From: Bidens hawaiensis
Taxonomy: Eukaryota; Streptophyta; Magnoliopsida; Asterales; Asteraceae
NCBI GenBank assembly: GCA_021521415.1
Contig: JAIQDT010004978.1
Span: forward strand, 62,001-126,000
Length of the DNA stretch: 64,000 bases
Direction of reading: 5' to 3'
The position numbers and the translations under genes are program-made. The first letter of the stretch is position 1. Every line of letters begins with the position of its first letter. Of the stretch, positions 24,288-33,075 are shown one piece after another. Under the pieces are notes generated by a model, which saw only the letters and a list, made by a program, of their open reading frames with translations, searched no databases and was not told the origin of the DNA.

Positions 24288-24726
24288 TGTAGGTTCCTGA
24301 ACGCGGATCGTACACGGGAAATCTCTAACAACGCAGGTGCGGAATCCCTGCGTATATAGGTACGAGTGTAGATATTGTAGAGATTGAATACACGAACAAT
24401 GAACACGAGCTATAAGGTAAACACGTTATATTGAATAACTAAACACGTGACAGTAAGTCACTGTTACAGAGAACAAAACGAAACAAAGCGTAACCAAAAA
24501 CCCTAACTCACGTCCTCTTCTGTTTCTGCTGAAACAGTGTATTTAAACACGACAACTTCGCCACTGGCGAAGTTGTCAGTAACCTCGCTAAATCAGCAAG
24601 TTCGCCATAGCGAACTTGCTGATAACTTCGCTAGTTTACAAAACAAAACATAAACAAACCATTAACTATATTACAGACTCGATAACAAATACTAGACTAT
24701 GAACTACTGACAAACATGTACCAACA
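24288..24726 (-). repeat. Element B 3' LTR (439 bp)
   Basis: It is identical by eye to 36220-36658. On the element's sense strand a TATA-like TTTAAATAC lies at 24539-24547. Directly upstream is an inverted repeat with 12-base arms and a 3-base spacer (24551-24577, arms gacaacttcgcc / ggcgaagttgtc). A second inverted repeat with 14-base arms lies at 24592-24623. These carry the same acttcgcc/ggcgaagt core as the leader and ORF3 clusters. Confidence 0.95.
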
Positions 24727-24745
24727 GACTCCCCCTTGGCAGTAG
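24727..24745 (-). promoter_or_regulatory. Polypurine tract of element B
   Basis: The minus strand reads CTGCCAAGGGGGAGTC directly before the 3' LTR, a good plus-strand primer. It lies just 3' of the ORF3 stop. Confidence 0.8.
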
Positions 24746-24784
24746 CTTCATATCTTGATCTCTGAGTCTTGTAATCTTGCACTT

Positions 24785-27577
24785 TCACGCGTGCGCCCCT
24801 TCTCTCACACAAACCGACACAACTCCTTGATATTTCCTCGCTTGATCCTTCCAAGCAGGAATGTAGAAGATCTTCTTGTTGTTCAGCACTTCCAGATCAG
24901 CCTGCGATAGATTAACAAGATGCATCGGGTCATAAACCCGAAGAACTTCTTGTTCGTCCTCATCTTCCATAACCGCCTCAGCTGTCTCGCAATCCACATA
25001 CCACCATTTCAGATCTGTTAGGACATTCTTGGGCATGACTCTCATTGGTACTTCCTTCAGATGTCGGACTGGTTTATACTTCATAACCATCCATGGTTTT
25101 CCGTCAGCCCTCATTCCCCTATCTTTATCTTCTATCAATCTTCCTTTCTGAGGCTTTAGCAGTTCAAACTTTTTGTCTTTGATGGCTTCTTTCCAGACGA
25201 TCTTTTCAATAATTCTCGCCATATTATCGTTACTTCTGTTAATTAGCCCCAGTCTTGCTAACTCTTTCACCTCGCATTCCGGTAGGGAGTTTAGAGATCT
25301 CAATAATCTTTTAAAGTATTGAATGCCGTCGTACCTTTTGATCACAAATAATTTCAACTCTTTGTCGTACAACCAGCATATAATACCTTTCTTCGACTCT
25401 GCATAGCCCTTTATATTATACGTCTTTCTAAACATTGTTGGCACTGCAGGCTTCTTAGTTTTAACAAACCATTGAGCACACCCTTCTTTCCAATTTGGTT
25501 GCTCCTCCCATACCGTATCATCTACCACATTCTCATCTCCCAAATCTGCTCTTTCAACAGCTGGAATCTCATGTTCCACTGCGTCATCCACGATCTCTCC
25601 TTCTTCCAACACATTCACCACATCAATATTTTCTCCAATCCTTTCAATTTCCTCCACGGGCAACACATCATCGTCATCATCATTCACAAAGTCATCAACC
25701 TCCTCCTCATCTAACTCCTTCAAAGCATCGATGACGTCTTCAACATCAGCATCGTCATCAACATCCACAACATCATCACCCGCTGCATCAGTTGACTCCC
25801 CCTCAGCTGTGGAAGCCCCAAGATCCTGAGAGGTTCTTGGCAGCTCACCACCTGCACCCGAAGGTGCGTTGGGATCATCGTCATGATCTTGTCGTCTCTT
25901 TGTCCTCAACTCATCGCCCCTGCAAGTCGTCTCCCCCTGAGATGCCAAGAATTCCTTGAAGGTATCGATAGTTCGTCCGTGTTCTACCAGGAGGGCGACT
26001 TGGATTTGATTGGCTTCCACCAGGCGGTCAATGGTCTTCGATTGTTCAGCAACAATACGCTCCAGCGAAGCAATCCGTTCAGAGTCTGAAGCAGGCGATG
26101 GAGTTGGTGGAAAAGTAGCAGCTGAAGTGACCGCAGGTGGTACACTAGGTAACCCTGTAGTTGTTGTAATTGTTGAGTCGACGAAGCGTGCAACTACCAC
26201 CGGGGGATCAACCAGTTGGGGTGGTAGCGACACAACTGCTGGTGCCGACGCCTCGACCGTAGTAACCTGTGCAGTAGTAGGCAATAGAGACATACCTGAC
26301 AAGGCAGGCGGAGCAAATCGTACGAACCTTGAAGTCTCCCCCGCTCCAGTGGCCATACCTTGTCGTTCTCGACGTGAGCGTTTCAGCACAAGTCGGACTG
26401 CCTCTTCCTCATCTTCATCATCTTCATCCTCATCCACAGCCCTCGGCCGCTTACCCGATATCCTCTCCCGAGTCACCAACAACCGTCTGGCCTCAGCAAA
26501 TGTTTCATCCAGCTCGGTTTCAGCTACCGAAGTAGCCGCTGAGGTAGTACCCAAAATCTGAGAACCCGAGAGATCCATATCGAACAGACCGTGTCCACTG
26601 AAGGCAGCATCCAGATCAATGTTTGCAGCAGCAGACACAGCCTGCGATGAAGTAGCTGGCACAGCAGCAGAAGTGACAACAGGCGCAGCTGATACAGCAT
26701 GAGGTGCTGCCGCCTGATGTGGTTGGGGATCCCTGAACTCATCCCCGCCTGCATGGACATACTCTGGGTTAATTAGATACCCGAAAAGAGGAGTATGCCT
26801 GGGACGACGCTCAGGGTTGCTCCGAGCGCTTGACGTCCTGCACTGAGCGAAGATACGCTTAGTGACACACTCAACGAATCGTATCGGGCGCCTTTGCGGT
26901 AGAGACGGAGCAATGTGATTGATAATCATCTGCAAGAAGCGCGGATACATAGTGAATCGCTCGCGCGCCGCAGCCCGTATTTGGCGATCAATCTCATAGA
27001 ATATCATCTGACTAAATGAGTATCTGCGATTATAAGTCAGCGCAAGCATAGCCGATTGCATCGTTGCCCCCATTCCGTCTGTCCCTCCCTTCCTGCCGGA
27101 CATGCAAACAATCAACACATGCATCAAGAACCGCCATTGGTCCAGCAGAAAGCCTTTCCTCCTTTGTGAGTCCCCCAGCGGACCCGAATAACCCATTCTC
27201 AAATATGCTCCATCACGGAAAGGAGCTGTGAATTCCGTAGGGTCATCTCTGGTTTCTGCACCGAACTGCAGAGCCAACCGTATATCCTCAGAAGAGAATT
27301 GTATGTTTTGGCCATTTACGGTTGCTCGTATCACCGAAGGCTCAGCCCTGCAATCAAGGTAAGCTGTCTTCCAGAAGTCCTCAATGTTTGGCAGGGAGAT
27401 GGGCAGTGTTGTCGTTAAAGCATGAAATATCCTTGATCGCTGGAGAAATGTGATAATCTCCCTGAAATCATCTAAGCCTCGTGCATCTGGATCTAAGGTG
27501 ATATATTGGTTGTGGGATGGAAAGAATTGTCGTTGGTCATCACCGTCATTACCACCAGTTCCTCCAACAGCAGCCAT
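24785..27577 (-). CDS. ORF3 of element B (930 aa, third Copia gene of unknown function)
   Basis: This open frame lies 3' of pol in the same sense. The start chosen is the ATG at 27577, because the preceding GCAG plus a CTAAC branch-point-like word upstream look like a 3' splice site only 2 nt before it. It is homologous to the ORF3s of A and D. The N-terminal module (~20-225) has SGRKGG (~158-163) and MYPRFLQMII (~209-218). Basic NLS-like patches (GKRPR ~375, KRSRRER ~394) flank a Glu/Asp-rich run. A Val/Thr/Pro-rich linker, a short coiled coil (~495-540), a long acidic region (~600-690) and the C-terminal module (~700-925, WLYDKELKLFVIK, YDPMHLVNLS) follow. I see no signal peptide or membrane anchor. 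The function is unknown; a nuclear role is inferred. Confidence 0.87.
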   Translation of the reverse strand: MAAVGGTGGNDGDDQRQFFPSHNQYITLDPDARGLDDFREIITFLQRSRIFHALTTTLPISLPNIEDFWKTAYLDCRAEPSVIRATVNGQNIQFSSEDIRLALQFGAETRDDPTEFTAPFRDGAYLRMGYSGPLGDSQRRKGFLLDQWRFLMHVLIVCMSGRKGGTDGMGATMQSAMLALTYNRRYSFSQMIFYEIDRQIRAAARERFTMYPRFLQMIINHIAPSLPQRRPIRFVECVTKRIFAQCRTSSARSNPERRPRHTPLFGYLINPEYVHAGGDEFRDPQPHQAAAPHAVSAAPVVTSAAVPATSSQAVSAAANIDLDAAFSGHGLFDMDLSGSQILGTTSAATSVAETELDETFAEARRLLVTRERISGKRPRAVDEDEDDEDEEEAVRLVLKRSRRERQGMATGAGETSRFVRFAPPALSGMSLLPTTAQVTTVEASAPAVVSLPPQLVDPPVVVARFVDSTITTTTGLPSVPPAVTSAATFPPTPSPASDSERIASLERIVAEQSKTIDRLVEANQIQVALLVEHGRTIDTFKEFLASQGETTCRGDELRTKRRQDHDDDPNAPSGAGGELPRTSQDLGASTAEGESTDAAGDDVVDVDDDADVEDVIDALKELDEEEVDDFVNDDDDDVLPVEEIERIGENIDVVNVLEEGEIVDDAVEHEIPAVERADLGDENVVDDTVWEEQPNWKEGCAQWFVKTKKPAVPTMFRKTYNIKGYAESKKGIICWLYDKELKLFVIKRYDGIQYFKRLLRSLNSLPECEVKELARLGLINRSNDNMARIIEKIVWKEAIKDKKFELLKPQKGRLIEDKDRGMRADGKPWMVMKYKPVRHLKEVPMRVMPKNVLTDLKWWYVDCETAEAVMEDEDEQEVLRVYDPMHLVNLSQADLEVLNNKKIFYIPAWKDQARKYQGVVSVCVREGAHA

Positions 27578-27599
27578 ATCTGCACCAAACAAGACAAGT

Positions 27600-27850
27600 T
27601 AGAGAGCAGTAGTGTATTCCACAAGTTCGCATAGAACCAAGTGCGAAGTTGTGAGGTAACCAGTACAGGCGAAGTTAAGGGTGAGGCGAAGTTGGAGACA
27701 ACTTCGCTTCGTCCTTAAGTTCGTCTGAAAACTGATAAGGCATTTGAAATAGGCGAAGTTAAATTCTTGGCGAAGTTACGGTTAACATCGCCACTGGAGA
27801 ACTTAAGCCGAGGGCGAAGTTGAGGATAACTTCGCCAAAACCTTAACTTC
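27600..27850 (-). repeat. Dyad-repeat cluster in the ORF3 leader of element B
   Basis: About a dozen ggcgaagtt/aacttcgcc words in both orientations are packed into 250 bp directly 5' of ORF3. Some are paired (ggcgaagttggagacaactt; gggcgaagttgaggataact). It lies between the TATA box at ~28218 and the ORF3 ATG, inside the possible leader intron. Confidence 0.85.
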
Positions 27851-28213
27851 GCCAGAACCAGAACCAGCGACTGTTCAGATTCAATCGATTTTGTCCGATG
27901 ATTTTCGGACAAAATCGATGATTTATAAGTGAAGAACAACATATTTCAAAGGATTTGAGACGTAAGGCTCGTCCATGATCACGTAACAAAGGGTCGGAAA
28001 AACTTGGTTTTGAAAGACCGACGATCCAAGGTCTCGAACCGGGTAAACTATTACGAACGAGAGAGGTAAGATACAAGTGATAACACATACCACAAGAATA
28101 ATAGTAACAAGAAACACAAGATCGAAAAGACGATTGAGTATAAAGATCGCCGAAGGATTTGAGGTTTTATGTTCGCCGGAAGATTTATGAAAGAGCTACA
28201 GTGTTGAAACAGA

Positions 28214-28223
28214 ACATATATAG
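28214..28223 (-). promoter_or_regulatory. TATA box of a probable internal ORF3 promoter (element B)
   Basis: The minus strand reads CCGCCCTATATATGTTCTG about 640 bp upstream of the ORF3 ATG. It sits about 15 bp downstream of a tight dyad-repeat cluster and is followed by CTGTTTCA. The LTR has the same order: dyads, TTTAAATAC, then CTGTTTCA. A splice-donor-like GTATGT lies near 28092. Promoter activity is inferred from this parallel. Confidence 0.55.
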
Positions 28224-28237
28224 GGCGGAGTTGTGTC

Positions 28238-28332
28238 TGGCGAAGTTACGAATAACTTCGCCATGGCGAAGTTAAGCACAACTTCGCCAAATTCAACAAC
28301 TTCGCCAAATTCAACAACTTCGCCAGTAACTA
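28238..28332 (-). repeat. Dyad-repeat cluster upstream of the ORF3 TATA box (element B)
   Basis: Six acttcgcc/ggcgaagt words occur in 95 bp. They include a perfect 22-bp palindrome at 28253-28274 (centre aacttcgccatggcgaagtt) and a tandem pair of caacttcgccaaatt units. Confidence 0.9.
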
Positions 28333-28639
28333 CAAAATCAGCCCTTTAAGTTTGAAAAATTTGTCATTTAACCTTGGAAGCTTCCAAAAAGAGTTATAAC
28401 TAAAATGGTCATGTCCAAGTAACCAGTCAAAATTAATACAACTTAAAAAATAGGAAAAACTTATTTTACGAAACAAGGGATCAAATTTCAGTCTAGTCAG
28501 GGGACCACCATGTTTTAGAAAAGATCCTAACAGGAATCATACTAACTACGTGACTGTCACTTGGATCCGTGTTTGGCTGTATTATGACATAGAGAAGCAG
28601 GTTATAAGCATGTAATAACTTAAATGGTTTTCATTGTTT

Positions 28640-28890
28640 CTGTGATACGGATTAAGGTTCAGTTAAGCTCAAAAATTTAAGTTGGCAACAACTCAGAGGT
28701 AATGATGCCTTCTATCTATTCTCAAAGCGTATTTGGCTATACCCAAGTCACCCCGAATTGACTTCGACCCATAGTGTCTGATTAACTTGTAGATACTCGT
28801 TGTCTGCTTCCCGTTTTCTTCTTACTCCAAACTTGAGAAATCTTGAGAAGTGTCGGTTCTCGTGTTTATTGTCACTACTTCTCATAAGTA

Positions 28891-28945
<55 letters not shown>

Positions 28946-29260
28946 CACACATAAGAGTTTTCATCGGAGTACTAAACTACTGCAAGTCCCGAATCTGGAT
29001 CACTGCAGTGTCTTGAAATGCTTTCTTCACGGGAATCAGAACACTCACGGGCTCGTGTATGACTGGATAGTTGCTTTTCTGCCTATCCTTCGAAAAGATG
29101 TGTATGAAGACATGCAAAACTCTTAAGGAGTTTCCACATTAAATTCGAGTAAATTTAGGTTAGTATCACATACACTTTTACGCACCATTAAAATTACCAT
29201 GACATACAATGACTGTTCTAAAGCCTTTTAAGCTTAATAACTTCACTAGTTAGGCACACA
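28640..29260 (-). other. Conserved pol-ORF3 intergenic region (element B copy)
   Basis: Three blocks align by eye with D, and two also with A. Block 3 is ~29206-29245 (minus strand AAGTTATTAAGCTTAAAAGG). Block 1 is ~29041-29092 (GAAGGATAGGCAGAAAAGCA). Block 2 is ~28691-28763 (GTCAATTCGGGGTGACTTGG). In block 1 a frame reading DRQKSNYPVIHEPV is shared with D, and six of the eight base differences there are synonymous. Whether this is a short peptide or an RNA element is undecided. Confidence 0.6.
28893..28942 (-). repeat. 50-bp poly(T), poly(A) in the element's sense
   Basis: An uninterrupted run of 50 T on the plus strand lies inside the pol-ORF3 spacer between conserved blocks 1 and 2. The homologous part of D has only short A runs. 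Confidence 0.95.
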
Positions 29261-29660
29261 TAGTCAGTATACATATCATTTTCCAAGGGTGGATCAATTT
29301 TCTTTTAAACACAGCAAAGAACTTCTTACGAAGTAATAGACTTGAAAAGTAATTTCATTTCCCAAAATAAAGTATTGAATTCAATTGCCCCAATCATGTC
29401 AAAGTCATCAGGTAAACGGCTATCCTGAAGATCCATTGGATCAGCTGGACCGACCACATGCAAGTATGTGTCCTTCTTACTAAGAATGACCGACTAATTT
29501 TCAGCAACTGAAAGAAAAACATGTCAACACTGCCCCAGTTACTTTCAGTCTTCCGGTTAATGGCTATCCTCATTTCCTAAGTCGAAAACAAGGACCAAAA
29601 CATATCCGAGGAGATGTCCATCAAACCGAGGTAACCGACTAATTTTAAGCAATAAAGACT

Positions 29661-29662
<2 letters not shown>

Positions 29663-29708
<46 letters not shown>
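29663..29708 (-). repeat. 46-bp poly(T), poly(A) in the element's sense
   Basis: An uninterrupted run of 46 T on the plus strand starts about 21 nt 3' of the pol stop codon. On the sense strand it would be a genome-encoded A-tail-like stretch directly after pol. Confidence 0.95.
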
Positions 29709-29714
<6 letters not shown>

Positions 29715-29729
29715 AAAACAAAGACATGG

Positions 29730-32700
29730 TTACTCGGGATTGATCATCCCATTTAGTTCAAATAGGTTTTGAAATCTGGATTTATCAAACGCTTTTGTAA
29801 ACAAGTCAGCAAAATTTTCAAGTGTATCAACTTTTTCGATCTTGATCAGTTTCTTCTCAGCACAATCCCGTATGAAGTGATGACGAATGTCAATATGCTT
29901 AGTTTTACTGTGCTTCACGGGATTGTTAATTACTGAGATGGCGGCAGTGTTATCAATTAAAATAGGAGTGAGTAAGAAATTCAGACCATAGTCGCGCAAT
30001 TGTTGCTGAACCCATAAAACCTGAGAGCAGCAGTTGGATGCTGCCATGTATTCAGCTTCGCAAGTTGAAATTGCGACTGATGTCTGTTTCTTGCACTGCC
30101 AGGAAACTAATCTTCCTCCAAGAAACTGACAGCCTCCTGTTGTTGACTTCCGACTCTGATTACAACCTCCATAATCAGAATCAGTATATGCCACCAGTTC
30201 AACGTCTCCTCCCTTTGGGTACCACAATCCTAGTTTCGGCTTGCCCTTGAGATACCGCAAAATCCTCTTCACACCTTTCATGTGAGATTCCTTTGGGTTT
30301 GCCTGAAAGCGAGCACAAAGACAAACAGAAAACATTATATCAGGCCTAGAAGCAGTTAAATACATTAAAGAACCTATTATCGCCCGATACAGAGTAGGGT
30401 CCACATCTGCGTCACCATCTGATTCAGCTCCCAATTTGTGATTGACGCAGATTGGAGTGTCATATGGAGAACTGTCCTCCATCTTGAATCTTTTCAGCAC
30501 ATCATGAACATACTTTGTTTGATGAATGAACATTCCATCTTTCTTCTGATCAACCTGCAATCCTAGAAAGAAAGTTAGTTCACCCATAGCACTCATCTCG
30601 AATCGTTTCTTCATGACAGCCTCAAAATCTTGACACATGGATATTCTTGATGCAGCAAAAATGATGTCATCCACGTAGACTTGAACCAGTAAGAAGTCAC
30701 ATCCTTCTCTCTTCACAAACAGCGTACTGTCGATTAAACCCCTTTCAAAACCATTTTCCAGCAAGTAGTCCGATAACGTTGAATACCAGGCACGAGGTGC
30801 CTGATGTAAACCATATAACGCCTTGCTCAACCTGTATACATGATCAGGAAAGTCTGGGTCAGGAAAACCCGGTGGTTGCTCAACATACACAACCTCGTCA
30901 ACTTTCCCGTTAAGAAACGCACTCTTTACATCCAACTGAAACACCTTCATCTTTTTGAAAGCAGCAAACGCCAAAAACAATCGAATCGCTTCTAACCGGG
31001 CAACAGGAGCGAAAACCTCATTGTAGTCAATACCCTCTTGCTGATTAAAACCTTTAACAACCAGCCTCGCCTTATTTCTCACAATAATCCCCTTTTCATC
31101 TCTCTTGCACTTGAACACCCATTTCGTGCCTATAGCGTGCACATTCTTTGGTTTTTCGACCAAAGTCCAAACTTCCATTTTCCCGAACTGAGCCAACTCT
31201 TCTTGCATAGCTTCGACCCACGAGCTGTCCTTCAAAGCCATTTGATAATTTTTCGGTTCAATTTGGCTTATAAAGCAGGAGTACAAACATTCATTCATTA
31301 TACCTGTTTCTTTTATGCTTGAATAAACACAGGTGTGCTCATTCAGGCTACTTCTGGTTTGTACACCCGAGGACACATCACCTATAACATTCTCCAAAGG
31401 GTGATCTTTGTGAATTCTCGTGGTCGGAACAGCACCGACATGTAAATTGTCTTCCAAGTTTGAAGAGATCTCATCTATGGTAGTTTCAGGCTGAGAGTGA
31501 AAAGGATTAATAAACTCATCTTCAGTTGAGGCCGCAGGGGTATCGATAGGGTTTGATGTGGAAGGCTGAGATTTTTCTGTCATCTGATGTTGCACTAGCT
31601 CCTCTTCCTCATCAAATATCATCTTCGTCACAACTCTTTCGTCTTCTTCAGCAATTTCCAAATTAGGTACGTTAAACGACTTAAACAGTTTAACATAGTC
31701 AAAAAGCTCAGCAGGTCCATTGCTTGGTTTTGGCGGTTGATAACTAGTAATGTCGGTGTTACAAACCACCTCCACCTTGCAAGTTGTCGTATTGAAGACC
31801 CGTCTGTTGGGAGTCCCAACAACATAACCGACTAGAATTCCCTCATCGGCTACTTCACCAAATTTCGAGTTAGTCTTCAAAATCGAACAAGGAGACCCAA
31901 AAGGTTCAAGACCACACAAGTTGGGCTTCCTTCCGTGCATAAGCTCGTAACAAGTTTTTCCAAGTCTCTTAACGGTTAACACCCGATTCAGAACATAGCA
32001 GGCTGTAGCAACTGCTTCAGCCCAGAACATCACAGGAAGCTTTGAGTCGGCCAGCATAGTTCTGGCTCCTTCAATCAACGTTCGGTTCTTCCTTTCAGCT
32101 ACTCCGTTCTGTTGTGGAGTATACGGAGCGCTATATTGATGCTCAATACCCTTCTGAAGACAAAAGATTTCCATCTCAAAGTTCTTGAACTCTGTCCCAT
32201 TGTCGCTTCTGATGAATTTAACTGATTTACTCATGACGTTCTCGACTTTTGTAATTAGATTCTTCACCATCTGAGTCGTCTCGTCTTTCGTTTTCAGAAA
32301 ATATACCCACGAGTATCGTGAGTAATCATCAGTTATCACCAAGCAGTAAGAAGTACCGCCTAGACTTTGTACATTCACCGGACCGAAGAGATCCATATGA
32401 AGTAGTTCTAGAGTACCAGCAATTGAGTTGATCGTCTTGGTGAGATGGCTTTTCTTGTGTTGTTTTCCCTTCTTGCACGCTATGCATTTATCTTCAAAGT
32501 TAAAACTCTTTAAGGGAACACCCATCACAAGCCCATTTTTGACAATGAAGTTCATCTTACGAAGATGAATATGTCCCATTCTCCTGTGCCATAACTCTGA
32601 TTCTGATTCGCTTGCCTTTGTCATTAAACAGGATTCTCTGGTGGCCATTTCAGTAGACCTCATATCCATCACGTATGTATTCGTTTCACGTGGAGCTTTC

Positions 32701-33071
32701 ATTACTATCCATTCTTCTGGTATATGAAAACCAGGCTTCAATACAATTGCTTCATTCTTAGTGAAATGGACAGTATATTCTTTATCACAGATCTGCGACA
32801 CACTCAGCAGATTGTGCTTTAATTCCTCCACAAAATTTACATTTTCAAGTGTCATTCTCCCATTCGACACTGTTCCTCTCCCAGTTATTCTTCCTCCGCT
32901 TTCACCAGCAAAACTAACTCTAGCTCCCTGAACAGGTTTTAAATCTTGCAACAAGTGTTTGTTGCCAGTCATGTGCCGGGAACAGCCGCTATCTACAATC
33001 CAAAGATTGTTGGCAGCCCTGTTCAACTGTTCCTGCACAATAAAACAATGAGTTAGAATCTTGGGACCCAA
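29730..33071 (-). CDS. pol: Element B pol: protease, integrase, reverse transcriptase, RNase H
   Basis: Open Copia pol frame of 1113 codons in the order protease IVDSGCSRHMTG (~25-36), the GAG-pre-integrase HHCC region (WHRRMGHIHL ... CIACKKGKQ), integrase core DDE (HMDLFGPVN ~224, RSDNGTEF ~289, then the Glu region AERKNRTLIEGAR), RT ([34 protein letters not shown], catalytic YVDD ~798) and RNase H (YTDSDYGG, STCEAEYMAASN). The frame opens upstream at a TTG and has no usable ATG before the protease. It overlaps the gag end by 19 nt in another frame. Expression probably needs splicing into the YAG ending at 33033 (exon from 33032) or frameshifting. No stop or frameshift is seen inside. Confidence 0.93.
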   Translation of the reverse strand: MGPKILTHCFIVQEQLNRAANNLWIVDSGCSRHMTGNKHLLQDLKPVQGARVSFAGESGGRITGRGTVSNGRMTLENVNFVEELKHNLLSVSQICDKEYTVHFTKNEAIVLKPGFHIPEEWIVMKAPRETNTYVMDMRSTEMATRESCLMTKASESESELWHRRMGHIHLRKMNFIVKNGLVMGVPLKSFNFEDKCIACKKGKQHKKSHLTKTINSIAGTLELLHMDLFGPVNVQSLGGTSYCLVITDDYSRYSWVYFLKTKDETTQMVKNLITKVENVMSKSVKFIRSDNGTEFKNFEMEIFCLQKGIEHQYSAPYTPQQNGVAERKNRTLIEGARTMLADSKLPVMFWAEAVATACYVLNRVLTVKRLGKTCYELMHGRKPNLCGLEPFGSPCSILKTNSKFGEVADEGILVGYVVGTPNRRVFNTTTCKVEVVCNTDITSYQPPKPSNGPAELFDYVKLFKSFNVPNLEIAEEDERVVTKMIFDEEEELVQHQMTEKSQPSTSNPIDTPAASTEDEFINPFHSQPETTIDEISSNLEDNLHVGAVPTTRIHKDHPLENVIGDVSSGVQTRSSLNEHTCVYSSIKETGIMNECLYSCFISQIEPKNYQMALKDSSWVEAMQEELAQFGKMEVWTLVEKPKNVHAIGTKWVFKCKRDEKGIIVRNKARLVVKGFNQQEGIDYNEVFAPVARLEAIRLFLAFAAFKKMKVFQLDVKSAFLNGKVDEVVYVEQPPGFPDPDFPDHVYRLSKALYGLHQAPRAWYSTLSDYLLENGFERGLIDSTLFVKREGCDFLLVQVYVDDIIFAASRISMCQDFEAVMKKRFEMSAMGELTFFLGLQVDQKKDGMFIHQTKYVHDVLKRFKMEDSSPYDTPICVNHKLGAESDGDADVDPTLYRAIIGSLMYLTASRPDIMFSVCLCARFQANPKESHMKGVKRILRYLKGKPKLGLWYPKGGDVELVAYTDSDYGGCNQSRKSTTGGCQFLGGRLVSWQCKKQTSVAISTCEAEYMAASNCCSQVLWVQQQLRDYGLNFLLTPILIDNTAAISVINNPVKHSKTKHIDIRHHFIRDCAEKKLIKIEKVDTLENFADLFTKAFDKSRFQNLFELNGMINPE

Positions 33072-33075
33072 GACC
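33033..33075 (-). promoter_or_regulatory. gag-pol junction with splice-acceptor-like signal (element B)
   Basis: In the element's sense, gag ends TGG GTC CCA AGA TTC TAA. The TTCTAAC is a good plant branch-point word, followed about 20 nt later by a T-rich run and GCAG. The first base after GCAG starts an in-phase pol codon. A and D have the same layout (A: AACTAATC ... GTGTAG; D: TCTAATTAAT ... GTGCAG). Confidence 0.5.

Noticed and set aside
28748..29126. Frames with long Lys or Phe runs on both strands
   Set aside because: They are translations of the 50-bp homopolymer and its flanks.
33035..33070. A 35-nt intron at the gag-pol junction of B (TGG/GT to GCAG) and an equal one in D
   Set aside because: The phase works, but 35 nt is well below the usual minimum size of plant introns. 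If the acceptor is used, the donor must lie further upstream.
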